Source: CAUZIR01 sp034421295 (GTDB lineage: Bacteria; Chloroflexota; Dehalococcoidia; Lucifugimonadales; UBA2962). From it: 64,000 nucleotides of DNA. The stretch covers positions 32,429 through 96,428 of the forward strand of contig DAOUKM010000020.1 in NCBI GenBank assembly GCA_034421295.1, given 5' to 3'. Shown here in pieces: positions 8,383 through 16,141 of this stretch (positions are counted from its first letter, which is position 1; each line of letters opens with the position of its first letter). A program made the translations under genes and the position numbers. The notes under the pieces were generated by a model. That model did not search any database and had not been told where the DNA came from. It saw nothing but the letters and a program-made list of their open reading frames with translations.

Positions 8383-9156
8383 CTACCGGGCGGTCCAGCC
8401 CCCATCGATAACCAGTTCGGCACCGGTCATGTAGGACGATTCATCGGAGGCGAGGAACAGGACCCCGTAGGCGATCTCTTCCGGCTCGGCCATTCGGCCC
8501 ATGGGGTGCTCGGTGTCGAACCGCCCTATGTGGGCCGGCTGATAGGCCTCCCACAGCATCGGGGTGTTCACGGGGCCTGGAAAGACCGTGTTGACCCTGA
8601 TGCGCTCTGCGGCGAATTGCACTGCCGCCGATCGGGCGAGGCTGCGCACGGCTCCCTTCGAGGCGTGGTACGCGGCGGCGAGTTCACCTGCCGTGATGGC
8701 GGAAATCGAAGCCACGTTCACGATCGAACCGCCCCCCGCGGACCTCATCGATGGGATGGCGTGCTTTATGCCCAGGAAGACTCCCGCGGCGTTCACCGAC
8801 ATCAGCCGGTCCCACTCCTCGACCGTAGTCTCGGCGATCCCATGCGGCGACAGGATGCCGGCGTTGTTGACCAGCACATCGACCGGGCCGAATCTCGAGG
8901 CAGTCGCCTCAACGGTCCGCTCCCAGTCGGCTTCCCTGCTTACGTCGAGGGGGCAGAAGACCGCCGTCCCTTCCCCGTGCTCCCGGTTTATCCCGTCGGC
9001 CACGGACATTCCCGGGCCGGTGAGCAGGTCGCAGACCACCACCCTCGCGCCCTCGTCGGCGAATATCCTCGCCTCGGCCGAGCCCTGACCCCGCGCTGCG
9101 CCAGTGATCAGTGCGACCTTGCCTTTCAGCCTGCCGTGTCCACTCACAAAACGCAT
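8383..9156 (-). CDS. SDR-family oxidoreductase (tandem copy 3)
   Basis: This 257-residue classical SDR is the promoter-proximal member of the trio. It carries TGAARGQG as cofactor-binding loop, NNAG, a catalytic Ser near VASISAI and YHASK. The C-terminus has SSYMTGAELVIDGGWTAR, close to the other two. A GTG four codons in (before SGHGRLKGK) is an alternative start. The upstream 110 bases are shared with a divergent small gene, and a (CCG)n-like run lies just upstream of the ATG at 9160-9176. The substrate is unknown. Confidence 0.87.
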   Translation of the reverse strand: MRFVSGHGRLKGKVALITGAARGQGSAEARIFADEGARVVVCDLLTGPGMSVADGINREHGEGTAVFCPLDVSREADWERTVEATASRFGPVDVLVNNAGILSPHGIAETTVEEWDRLMSVNAAGVFLGIKHAIPSMRSAGGGSIVNVASISAITAGELAAAYHASKGAVRSLARSAAVQFAAERIRVNTVFPGPVNTPMLWEAYQPAHIGRFDTEHPMGRMAEPEEIAYGVLFLASDESSYMTGAELVIDGGWTAR

Positions 9157-9215
9157 ACTACCGCCGCCGCCGCCGCTCGTTCAACGATCACCGGGACCGA
9201 AACGTGTGTGACCGG

Positions 9216-9244
9216 TTGACCGAACGCACGTTCTGTTCTAAACT
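9216..9244 (+). promoter_or_regulatory. Sigma-70-type promoter TTGACC-N17-TAAACT
   Basis: A -35 element TTGACC (9216-9221) and a -10 element TAAACT (9239-9244) are separated by exactly 17 bases. The promoter points to the small gene starting at 9267. The spacer is occupied by a palindrome of LexA-box form. Confidence 0.65.
9221..9234. promoter_or_regulatory. LexA-like operator (GAAC-N4-GTTC)
   Basis: The sequence CGAACGCACGTTCT matches 13 of 14 positions of the Bacillus-type LexA box consensus CGAACRNRYGTTYC. It fills the spacer between the -35 and -10 elements, where a bound repressor would block RNA polymerase. Two further GTTC half-sites in the same orientation follow at 9235-9238 and 9246-9249, inside a TGTTCTA direct repeat (9234-9240 and 9245-9251). 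LexA itself is not in the window, so SOS control is inferred. Confidence 0.55.
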
Positions 9245-9266
9245 TGTTCTAGTGGAGGGAAGCCAA

Positions 9267-9527
9267 GTGACGGTCAACCAGCTTCAGATGCCTGGAATTG
9301 CAGACCTGACCTGCGCTGGCACCGGCCCCAGCGAGTTCGAGCCCGGCCAGCGGGTCCTGTATCTCGGTCGGGTTAGCGGCGGACCCAGGTACGGGTCCAG
9401 GGGGATCGTCCGCGAGGTGCGGGGGCGCAAGGCGGTGGTGGAGATCGAGGGGCGGCGAAGGCGTCGGCGGACGGACGTCTGGCACATACCCTACTACTTC
9501 CTGGCCGTGCCCGGCCGGGCGGCGTAG
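9267..9527 (+). CDS. Small basic protein with KOW/SH3-like segment, unknown function
   Basis: I do not recognise this family. The GTG at 9267 has a ribosome-binding site GGAGGG (9254-9259) 7 bases upstream and gives 86 residues; another in-frame GTG at 9252 is possible. Residues 26-55 read like a small beta-barrel: GQRVLYLGRVSGGPRYGSRG followed by IVREVRGRKAVVEI, with the Gly and Val spacing of KOW/SH3-type domains. A run of Arg (RRRRRR) and an aromatic-rich DVWHIPYYFL tail follow. It could bind nucleic acid. Its promoter carries a LexA-like box, so a role in DNA damage is the best lead. Confidence 0.7.
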   Translation: MTVNQLQMPGIADLTCAGTGPSEFEPGQRVLYLGRVSGGPRYGSRGIVREVRGRKAVVEIEGRRRRRRTDVWHIPYYFLAVPGRAA

Positions 9528-9538
9528 ACACCGAATAG

Positions 9539-9568
9539 CCGCCCGGAGTCTTGCGGCAAATCGGGCGG
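9539..9568. terminator. Possible hairpin between convergent genes
   Basis: CCGCCCG (9539-9545) pairs with CGGGCGG (9562-9568) around a 16-base loop, just past the stop of the small gene and before the convergent PAC2 gene. There is no T-run, so this is at most a weak or factor-dependent terminator. Confidence 0.3.
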
Positions 9569-9633
9569 TCCGGTGCCCGGTAGAGGTCGGGGCGGCGTGC
9601 GGCAACTCACCATCGCCCGCACCGGTCCCGCGG

Positions 9634-10530
9634 TCAATCCTCCTGGCTTCTCTGGGCCTTAAGGAAGTCCTCCAACTCGGCCACCATCGCCTCCGGGCTG
9701 GGCATCGCCCCCTCCCGTCTCTCCGCCGGAGCCTGCCGATCGTAGCGACGCTCCAGCATCTTTACGTACTGCGCGACGTCTTTCTCGCCCGAGATGGCCC
9801 TGTCGACCTCCGTCTCCCAGACCACTCCTCCCTGCCTCAGCTCGCTCAGCTCATCGTCCAGCAGCATCGTCGGATCTATCACGTCCCTCAACGCCGCAAG
9901 GAGCGCATGGGTCGCCTTCGGATTCGGGGAGGTCGTCACGTAGTGGGGCGAGTGGCCCCACAGGCTCACATATGGGATCGATCTGCCGGCGCACGCGTCC
10001 ATGAGCGCGGTGTGGATGCCCGCCGGGCCCTCGTAGCCGGACTCCAGTATGCCGAGTTCGCCCAGGCGCTCGAGATACTCACCGGTTGTGGCCACCCCCG
10101 TTATCTTCGTTTCGCGCGAGTGAGGTACCGCGTCCATCAGCGCCCCGAGGGTCACGATCGCCTCCACACCGAATTGCTCGGCCTCCGACAGCAGTATCTC
10201 GGTGTAGGATCGCCAGCGCAGGCTTGGCTCCGTCCCCAGGAACAGGAGCAGGTGCGGGTCCCGGCGCCCGGGATCCGAGTACGAGAACTCGCTCTCGGGC
10301 CATGACATGCCCCTCCGACCCGATTTGTCGACGAAGGTGTTGGGACGCACCTCGGTGAGCACGAAGAACGGGTCCGGATCGATCTCGGCGTACACCCTGG
10401 CATCGGTCAGGCGGGCGAGGAACCTGACGGCGTTGGTGGAGGCCTGCGCCGCGTCCGGCCACCCCGCGAAAGCCGCCACCAGAATGCGCGCCTGGTGTCC
10501 GGGCCGCTCGTGGACTACTAGACCCTCCAT
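9634..10530 (-). CDS. PAC2-family protein
   Basis: This 298-residue protein belongs to the PAC2 family, related to proteasome-assembly chaperones and found in many actinobacteria, archaea and Chloroflexota. The N-terminal block VAAFAGWPDAAQAS (about residues 17-30) and the central IVTLGALMDAVPHSR segment are family features. The C-terminus ends in a charged helical region (ELEDFLKAQRSQED). The frame is open back to 10626, but the ATG at 10530 fits the family. A TATCGT -10-like element (10542-10537 on the minus strand) lies 6 bases before that ATG, which would give a leaderless message. The molecular role in bacteria is not settled. Confidence 0.8.
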   Translation of the reverse strand: MEGLVVHERPGHQARILVAAFAGWPDAAQASTNAVRFLARLTDARVYAEIDPDPFFVLTEVRPNTFVDKSGRRGMSWPESEFSYSDPGRRDPHLLLFLGTEPSLRWRSYTEILLSEAEQFGVEAIVTLGALMDAVPHSRETKITGVATTGEYLERLGELGILESGYEGPAGIHTALMDACAGRSIPYVSLWGHSPHYVTTSPNPKATHALLAALRDVIDPTMLLDDELSELRQGGVVWETEVDRAISGEKDVAQYVKMLERRYDRQAPAERREGAMPSPEAMVAELEDFLKAQRSQED

Positions 10531-10536
10531 CCCATC

Positions 10537-10542
10537 ACGATA
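10537..10542 (-). promoter_or_regulatory. -10-like element placing the PAC2 gene start at the transcript end
   Basis: TATCGT on the minus strand lies 6 bases upstream of the ATG at 10530, and no ribosome-binding site is visible. No clear -35 element is seen, so this rests on the -10 alone. Confidence 0.3.
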
Positions 10543-10641
10543 GCACGGCACGGCGCGCGCGGCAGTCGCCGAGGGCGTGAGCGCTCCGCGGAAAGCGGTT
10601 ACGATGGCCGCCGCATACCAAGACAACCAGGAGCACCGACC

Positions 10642-11577
10642 ATGGCAGAGCGAACCATAGGAGTGGTAATAGAGGACGGCACCGCCCAGGGCATCGTTTC
10701 AACGATACGGCGATTGGAGCGGGCGGGAGTGCCGGCGGCCTGGATGACCTCAGCCGCAGGACCCTGCGACGTCCTGACCGTTTACGCCGCGGCAATCGTT
10801 CAGACCGAGAGGATCAAACTGGGCACGTCCGTCGTCCGCAGCTGGTCGCGCCACCCGATCACCCTGGCCGAGCAGGCCCGGGCGGTTTGGGATCTCGCAC
10901 CGGGCCGCCTGGCGCTGGGCGTGGGGCCGGCCCACAAGGCCTCCATGGAGCACGACTTCGGCCAGGCATACGACCGGCCCCTGGGCCACCTGGAGGAATA
11001 CGTAAGGGTCCTTAAGGACCTGCTGCAGGGCGGCGAGGTGCACCTGGAGGGCAGGTTTTACACGGCAAGGGCCCGGGCGGGCGGCGGGGTCGACATCCCC
11101 GTCCACGCATCGGCGCTCAGGCCCAGATCATTCGAGCTGTGCGGAAGGGCCGCCGACGGGGCCATCACCTGGGTCTGTCCCCTCGACTACGTGCGGGACC
11201 AGGCCTTTCCCGCGCTGCGCAGGGCCGCCGGATCGGCCGGCCGCAAGGTCCCGGCGATGATAGTCCATGTACCCGTATGCCTGACCGAGGACGCGAGCGA
11301 GGCGAGGGACGCCCTCAGGGAGCGGCTGGGCTATTTCCCGGGGTCGACCAACTACTCGCGGATGTTCGAGCTGGCCGGCTTCCCCGACTCCGATAAGACC
11401 GGCTGGACGGACGAGCTGGCCGATGCCGTCATGGTGCACGGCGACGCGGCGACCATCTCCCGCAGGCTCGATGAGCTGTTCGGTTGGGGAGCGGATGAGC
11501 TGGTCGTAACCGTCCTCGGAGACGACCGCCAGTGGGACCGGACCGCCGCACTGCTTGCGGAGCTGTCGCAGGGATGA
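10642..11577 (+). CDS. LLM-class flavin/F420-dependent oxidoreductase
   Basis: This 311-residue protein has the luciferase-like monooxygenase TIM barrel. The segment IKLGTSVVRSWSRHPITLAEQA (about residues 55-76) and LAPGRLALGVGPAH are typical of the F420/FMN-using branch. The last third has the VHGDAATISRRLDELFGWGADELVV block that closes the barrel. Members transfer hydride or insert oxygen using FMNH2 or F420H2; the cofactor and substrate cannot be decided from sequence. It is transcribed alone, divergent from the PAC2 gene. SAR202-type genomes are known to carry many such enzymes, in line with the proposed origin. Confidence 0.85.
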   Translation: MAERTIGVVIEDGTAQGIVSTIRRLERAGVPAAWMTSAAGPCDVLTVYAAAIVQTERIKLGTSVVRSWSRHPITLAEQARAVWDLAPGRLALGVGPAHKASMEHDFGQAYDRPLGHLEEYVRVLKDLLQGGEVHLEGRFYTARARAGGGVDIPVHASALRPRSFELCGRAADGAITWVCPLDYVRDQAFPALRRAAGSAGRKVPAMIVHVPVCLTEDASEARDALRERLGYFPGSTNYSRMFELAGFPDSDKTGWTDELADAVMVHGDAATISRRLDELFGWGADELVVTVLGDDRQWDRTAALLAELSQG

Positions 11578-11593
11578 GAGGCCGCCGAGGCCC

Positions 11594-12151
11594 CTAGCCC
11601 GGAAGATCCAGAACGCCCGCGGCGCCCAGGGTCATGCACAGCCCCGCTATGGTCTTGGCGTCCCTTATCTCGCCGTCCGCCACCATGGCCCGGGCCTCGG
11701 CGGCGGACACCCTGACCACCTCGACGATCTCGAACGGATCGGGCTGCAGGGGCGAAGGGCGCAGGTCCCTGGCCAGGAACAGGTGCAGGTATTCGGTGAG
11801 GAAGCCGGGAGCGGCGTAAAAGCCACCCAGGGGCCTGAGCTCGCGGGCAGCCAGCCCGGTCTCCTCGCGAAGCTCCCGCTGTGCCGCTGCGGCGGGCTCT
11901 TCGCCACGCTCTATCTTTCCCGCGGGGAGCTCGAGCAGAACGCGCCTGGGCGCGTGCCTGTACTGCCTTACCATAACGACGTTCCCTGACTCATCGACCG
12001 GTACGACTGTGACGGCATCCGGGTGCTCTACGACCTCGAACCTGGCCTCAGAACCGTCACGATGGCGCAGCGTATCGACCGTGACGGTCATGATACTGCC
12101 ACTAAAGACCACCTCGCGCGATGCCGGATGCACCGGGTCAGGACCTGTCAA
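11594..12151 (-). CDS. NUDIX hydrolase, ADP-ribose pyrophosphatase-like
   Basis: This 185-residue enzyme carries a complete Nudix box at about residues 78-100, with GKIERGEEP followed by RELREETGL matching G-x5-E-x7-REUxEExGU. The wider pattern, with VRQYRHAPRRVLLELPAGK before the box, is characteristic of ADP-ribose pyrophosphatases that cleave ADP-ribose to AMP and ribose 5-phosphate. Its start overlaps the end of nadK by 14 bases, so the two are coupled. Placement behind nadK and the nuo genes suggests a housekeeping role in nicotinamide-nucleotide turnover, which is inference. Confidence 0.87.
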   Translation of the reverse strand: MTGPDPVHPASREVVFSGSIMTVTVDTLRHRDGSEARFEVVEHPDAVTVVPVDESGNVVMVRQYRHAPRRVLLELPAGKIERGEEPAAAAQRELREETGLAARELRPLGGFYAAPGFLTEYLHLFLARDLRPSPLQPDPFEIVEVVRVSAAEARAMVADGEIRDAKTIAGLCMTLGAAGVLDLPG

Positions 12152-12995
12152 CGATTCCCAGGCGCCGGGTCAGGGTCGCATAGAAGTCGTGCGGCGGCCT
12201 GAGCCTTACGAAACGCGCACGGTACGGGCTGCGGCGGATGCTCACGACATCGCCGGGGCCGAGCCTGGACACTGGGAAGCCATCCACGCTGAGGAGCGTA
12301 TCGGCCTCGTTGACGACCTTGAGGTCCACGACCGTGTCGCCGGGCAGGACCAGTCCCCTGTTCAGGCACATGTGGGGAGCGACGGGCAGCAGCAGAATGT
12401 CCTCCAGCCGGGGGCTTACGAGGGGCCCCCCGGCCGCCATCGCGTATCCGGTGCTGCCGCTCGCGGTCGATACCATGACGCCGTCGGCCCTGTAGACCGT
12501 CAATTCCGCCCGGTCAACGCTGGCCTCGACGTTGAGAAGTCTCGCGCTCTGCCCGCGGCTGAGCACGACCTCGTTCAGGGCATCGGCATCGGGGACCGGG
12601 TCGCCGGAGGTCAGCGTCACCCGGACCCTGACCATCATCCGTTCGTCGATCCAGGCGCCCCGTGCCTCGCCACTCACGTACCGCGCTATCCCGGCCTCCG
12701 CATCATCTACATCCAGCTCGGACATGAAGCCGACCTTGCCCAGGTTGATCGCAAGGATCGGCACCTCGCAGGGGGCGGTGACCCGTATGGTCCGCAGGAT
12801 AGTGCCATCGCCGCCCGAGATCACCAGAACGGAGGTCCGCGAGAGTTCTTCCCGCCGCTCGGTCACGCTGTCGGCGGGAGAGGTCCAGGCGATGTCGGCG
12901 ACGTCCAGCGACGAGATCAGGGACTCGACCAGGTCACGTGCCCTGGGCATCTGTCCGTTGTAGACGAACCCGATGCTGGCCTTGCGGTCGTTCAT
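12138..12995 (-). CDS. nadK: NAD kinase
   Basis: This 285-residue protein is an ATP- or polyphosphate-dependent NAD kinase that makes NADP in the cytoplasm. The diagnostic GGDGT motif is at residues 61-65, followed by NLGKVGF, NEVVLSRG near residue 135 and the NAD-binding DGVMVSTASGSTGYA block. Length matches the family. The start lies 28 bases after the nuoN stop on the same strand, making it the last-but-one gene of the complex I run; the 3' end overlaps the Nudix gene. Confidence 0.95.
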   Translation of the reverse strand: MNDRKASIGFVYNGQMPRARDLVESLISSLDVADIAWTSPADSVTERREELSRTSVLVISGGDGTILRTIRVTAPCEVPILAINLGKVGFMSELDVDDAEAGIARYVSGEARGAWIDERMMVRVRVTLTSGDPVPDADALNEVVLSRGQSARLLNVEASVDRAELTVYRADGVMVSTASGSTGYAMAAGGPLVSPRLEDILLLPVAPHMCLNRGLVLPGDTVVDLKVVNEADTLLSVDGFPVSRLGPGDVVSIRRSPYRARFVRLRPPHDFYATLTRRLGIVDRS

Positions 12996-13023
12996 AAGAG
13001 AGGACTGGGCTTCCGCCCCCAGA

Positions 13024-14526
13024 TTACATCACGGGCCCGATGCTCAGCACCTCGGCCGCCGTCTGGGCCATTCGGATGAGCGGGGTCGGATAAACTCCGA
13101 AGAACAGGAGCGCGGCTACGCTCACCCCGAGCGCCACATGAAGCGGCCTTTCGCCCTTGACAGGGCGAATCTCGGCCGGTTCGGACAGGTACATCACCTT
13201 TATCACTTTCACGTAATAGTAGGCGGAGACGACGCTGTTGAGCGCTCCGGCCAGAACCAGCCACGAGAGGCCACTGCTGGCCGCGGCGCTGAATATGTTG
13301 AGCTTGATCATGAACCCCACCGTCGGCGGCACCCCCGTCAGGGAGACCAGGGCGAAGGCGAGCGCGGCGGCGAGCCAGGGCGCGCGCCTGCCCATCCCGG
13401 CCATGTCCTTGATGCGGTCGCTGCCGACCCGGTTGGAGATGGCTATCACCGCGGCAAACGCCGCCAGATTGGTGGCCGCGTAGCCGACCAGGTAGAACAG
13501 CACGCCGGCGGGGCCTTCGGGGGTGCCGCCGGAGGTGTCCCTCGCGGTGACCGCCGCAAGGCCGACCATGATGTAGCCCGCGTGGGCAATGGTCGAGTAT
13601 GCCAGCAGTCGCTTCATCCCCCGCTGGGCGATCGCCACGAAATTGCCCAGGGTCATCGACATGATCGCCAGCACGGCGAAGATGGCGCTCCACTCGATGC
13701 TGACCAGAGAATCGGGAAATGCCACGTAGAAGACCCGCAGTATCACCGCAAATCCGGCCGCCTTGCTGGCCACCGACAGGAACGCGGTTACCGGCGTCGG
13801 CGCGCCTTCGTACACATCCGGCACCCACATCTGGAACGGGACGGTGGAGATCTTGAATCCGAATCCGGCGATGATGAACACGACCCCGAGCAGGAGGGCG
13901 TATCCGCCAAGCGGCTCGGCGCCAGTGCTCACATTGAAGATGCCACGCGCTATCTCGCCAAGGTCCGTGCTGCCGGCAAAGCCGTACACCCACACCATGC
14001 CGTAGAGCAGCAGGGCCGAGCTCAGGGCGCTCAGGATCAGGAACTTCATGCCCGCCTCGGTGGACCGGCTGCTGCCGGCAAGTGCCACCAGGGCCGCCAG
14101 CGGCAGCGCCGTCAGCTCAAGGGCGATGTAGATGGTGATCAGCTCGAGTGTCGAGCCAAGCAGCATCATGCCCGCCACCGACAGCAGTATGAGGGAGAAG
14201 TACTCGGCCCGGAGGTTGTCGAAGCGTCGGACGTACTCGGTGGACATCAGTACGACGACCGTCATTGAGCCGGCGAGAAGGAACTTGATGAACAGGCTGA
14301 ACTTGTCCACCGAGAGCGTCCCGAATACCCCCGTCACCGCCGGGTCGCCATGGTCCAGGTCGATCCACAGCGTGGTCGTCAGAGCCAGCGCCCCGACCAG
14401 GCCCGACACCACCAGGACCGGCAGGAATCTCCGGTCCTTTACGAGAAAGTCGATGAGCAGGATCAGGAGGGCCACGCCGACAAGGCACAGCTCGGGAGAG
14501 AGCAGATAGAGGTCGTAGACCGTCAC
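13024..14526 (-). CDS. nuoN: NADH-quinone oxidoreductase subunit N
   Basis: This 500-residue protein is an antiporter-like membrane subunit of complex I with about 14 hydrophobic helices. Conserved stretches include FKISTVPFQMWVPDVYEGAPTPV-type sequence near residue 225 and the LLAYSTIAHAGYIMVGL block near residue 310, where Lys and His residues of the proton path lie. The start is GTG. It is the last nuo gene, 90 bases after nuoM; that gap has a run of seven T on the coding strand but no convincing hairpin before it. Confidence 0.95.
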   Translation of the reverse strand: MTVYDLYLLSPELCLVGVALLILLIDFLVKDRRFLPVLVVSGLVGALALTTTLWIDLDHGDPAVTGVFGTLSVDKFSLFIKFLLAGSMTVVVLMSTEYVRRFDNLRAEYFSLILLSVAGMMLLGSTLELITIYIALELTALPLAALVALAGSSRSTEAGMKFLILSALSSALLLYGMVWVYGFAGSTDLGEIARGIFNVSTGAEPLGGYALLLGVVFIIAGFGFKISTVPFQMWVPDVYEGAPTPVTAFLSVASKAAGFAVILRVFYVAFPDSLVSIEWSAIFAVLAIMSMTLGNFVAIAQRGMKRLLAYSTIAHAGYIMVGLAAVTARDTSGGTPEGPAGVLFYLVGYAATNLAAFAAVIAISNRVGSDRIKDMAGMGRRAPWLAAALAFALVSLTGVPPTVGFMIKLNIFSAAASSGLSWLVLAGALNSVVSAYYYVKVIKVMYLSEPAEIRPVKGERPLHVALGVSVAALLFFGVYPTPLIRMAQTAAEVLSIGPVM

Positions 14527-14616
14527 GCCCGACTCCTCACCGAATGCAGGTCCGCGCGCTTAAGATGGCTCGCGGCGATGGCATCATGAAAAAAAGCAAC
14601 CACTGGAACCTCGCCC

Positions 14617-16137
14617 CTAGCGCAGCCCGACCTGCGCGCCCGCAACGTCCCTCACGATCGGCTCGATGCCGACTGCGAACACGTCGGAAATGAACGCGGG
14701 GTATACGCCGAACAGGATGATCGGGACGATCAGCAAGACCATGGGTATCAGGTCTGTTCGCGTGGCGTCGGGAAGCGTCGACCACCGCTCCATGCGAGGT
14801 CCGAACATCGCCCGCTGGATCATCCAGAGGATGTATCCCGCCGTGATGACCACCCCGAAAACCGCGAGCACCGTGGGCCAGCTCCAGACCGGGAAGGTGC
14901 CGAGGAAGACCAGGATCTCGGCCGCGAATCCGCTCGTCCCCGGCAGGCCGAGAGATGCGAATCCGGCGACCAGAAAGCCCACCGCTATGAGCGGCATGCT
15001 GCCGGCCAGGCCGCCCAGGTCCGGTATGTACCGGGTGTGTGCGCGGTCGTAGACCAGCCCCACCATCAGGAACATCAGGCCCGTGATAGTGCCGTGGGTG
15101 AACATCTGCATTGCCGCACCGGTAAGCCCGATTGCACCCGTCTCCGCCGAGGCAGCCGCGATCGCAGACAGTCCGATCAGCACGTATCCCATGTGGCTGA
15201 TGCTGCTGAACGCCACGAGCCTCTTCATGTCCGTCTGACGCAGCGTGACCACCGCTCCGTACAGGACGTTTATGACGCCCGCGGTCGCCAGCAGCCAGGA
15301 AAGGTCGGCCATGGTATCGGGCATCATCGCAGCGGTGACCCGGATCATCCCGTAGCCGCCCATCTTGAGCAGAACTCCGGCGAGCATGACGCTGACCGCC
15401 GTGGGTGCGTCGGTGTGGGCATCCGGCAACCATGTGTGGACCGGCCAGACCGGGAGCTTCACGGCGAATCCGACGAAGAGCAACCCGAAGATCGCGCCGA
15501 CGGGGAGCGCGAGCTTTGCGCCACCCTGGATCAGGCCCGGCATAGCGGTCATGTCGAACGTGCCGAACGAGACGAACAGGGCAAGTATGCCCACCAGCAT
15601 GAAGGCGCTGGCGATGAAGGTGAACAGCAGGAACTTCATCGCCGAGTACTCTTTTCGGCCGCTGCCCCAGGTGGAGATCAGGAAGAACATCGGCACGAGC
15701 TCGAGTTCCCAGAACAGGAAGAACATCAGGAAATCGAGCGCCGTGAACACCCCGAGAACGGCGGTCTGCAGGACCAGCAGCCAGACGAAGTACTCCTTCA
15801 CCCGGTGCTTGATTCCCCACGAGGCGTATACGGCGGCCATCCCGAGAAGACCGGTCAGCAGCACCATGGGGGCACTCAGCCCGTCCACTGCCAGGAAGTA
15901 CTCGACGTTGAACGAGGCGATCGGCACCCAGTCGGTGACCCGGTCAACCATCTGCAGGCCGCCCGCGTCCCTGTCATAGCTGGCGAACACGACGACGCTG
16001 AGCACCAGCTGCGCGAGCGCCACTGCCCCCGCGGCCCATCTCACCTGGCGGTCGCTGCGGGCGAGCAGAGCTATCCCGGCCGCTGCGACCAGCGGAAGGA
16101 AGACCAGGCTCGTCAGTAGTCCGTTCACTCCGTCCAT
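14617..16137 (-). CDS. nuoM: NADH-quinone oxidoreductase subunit M
   Basis: This 506-residue protein is the NuoM proton-pumping subunit. It has about 14 membrane segments, the KLPVWPVHTWLPDAHTDAPTA-like region near residue 232 and LVAFSSISHMGYVLIGL near residue 308, which hold conserved charged residues of the pump. The FFLFWELELVPMFFLI segment near residue 137 carries the key Glu. It follows nuoL after 4 bases. Length agrees with the family. Confidence 0.96.
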   Translation of the reverse strand: MDGVNGLLTSLVFLPLVAAAGIALLARSDRQVRWAAGAVALAQLVLSVVVFASYDRDAGGLQMVDRVTDWVPIASFNVEYFLAVDGLSAPMVLLTGLLGMAAVYASWGIKHRVKEYFVWLLVLQTAVLGVFTALDFLMFFLFWELELVPMFFLISTWGSGRKEYSAMKFLLFTFIASAFMLVGILALFVSFGTFDMTAMPGLIQGGAKLALPVGAIFGLLFVGFAVKLPVWPVHTWLPDAHTDAPTAVSVMLAGVLLKMGGYGMIRVTAAMMPDTMADLSWLLATAGVINVLYGAVVTLRQTDMKRLVAFSSISHMGYVLIGLSAIAAASAETGAIGLTGAAMQMFTHGTITGLMFLMVGLVYDRAHTRYIPDLGGLAGSMPLIAVGFLVAGFASLGLPGTSGFAAEILVFLGTFPVWSWPTVLAVFGVVITAGYILWMIQRAMFGPRMERWSTLPDATRTDLIPMVLLIVPIILFGVYPAFISDVFAVGIEPIVRDVAGAQVGLR

Positions 16138-16141
16138 ACCC

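Noticed and set aside
9160..9176. CCG-type triplet run upstream of the third SDR gene
   Set aside because: Only about five repeat units in a GC-rich intergenic stretch; no sign of a functional repeat or CRISPR.
12973..14268. Long plus-strand open frame opposite nadK and nuoN
   Set aside because: The translation is His/Arg/Gly/Asp-rich with no family features and lies antisense to nuoN, whose protein is clearly conserved. High GC leaves antisense frames open.
14574..14596. T-run between nuoM and nuoN considered as a terminator
   Set aside because: Seven T are present on the coding strand, but the preceding sequence forms only about four base pairs, and nuoN follows in the same operon.
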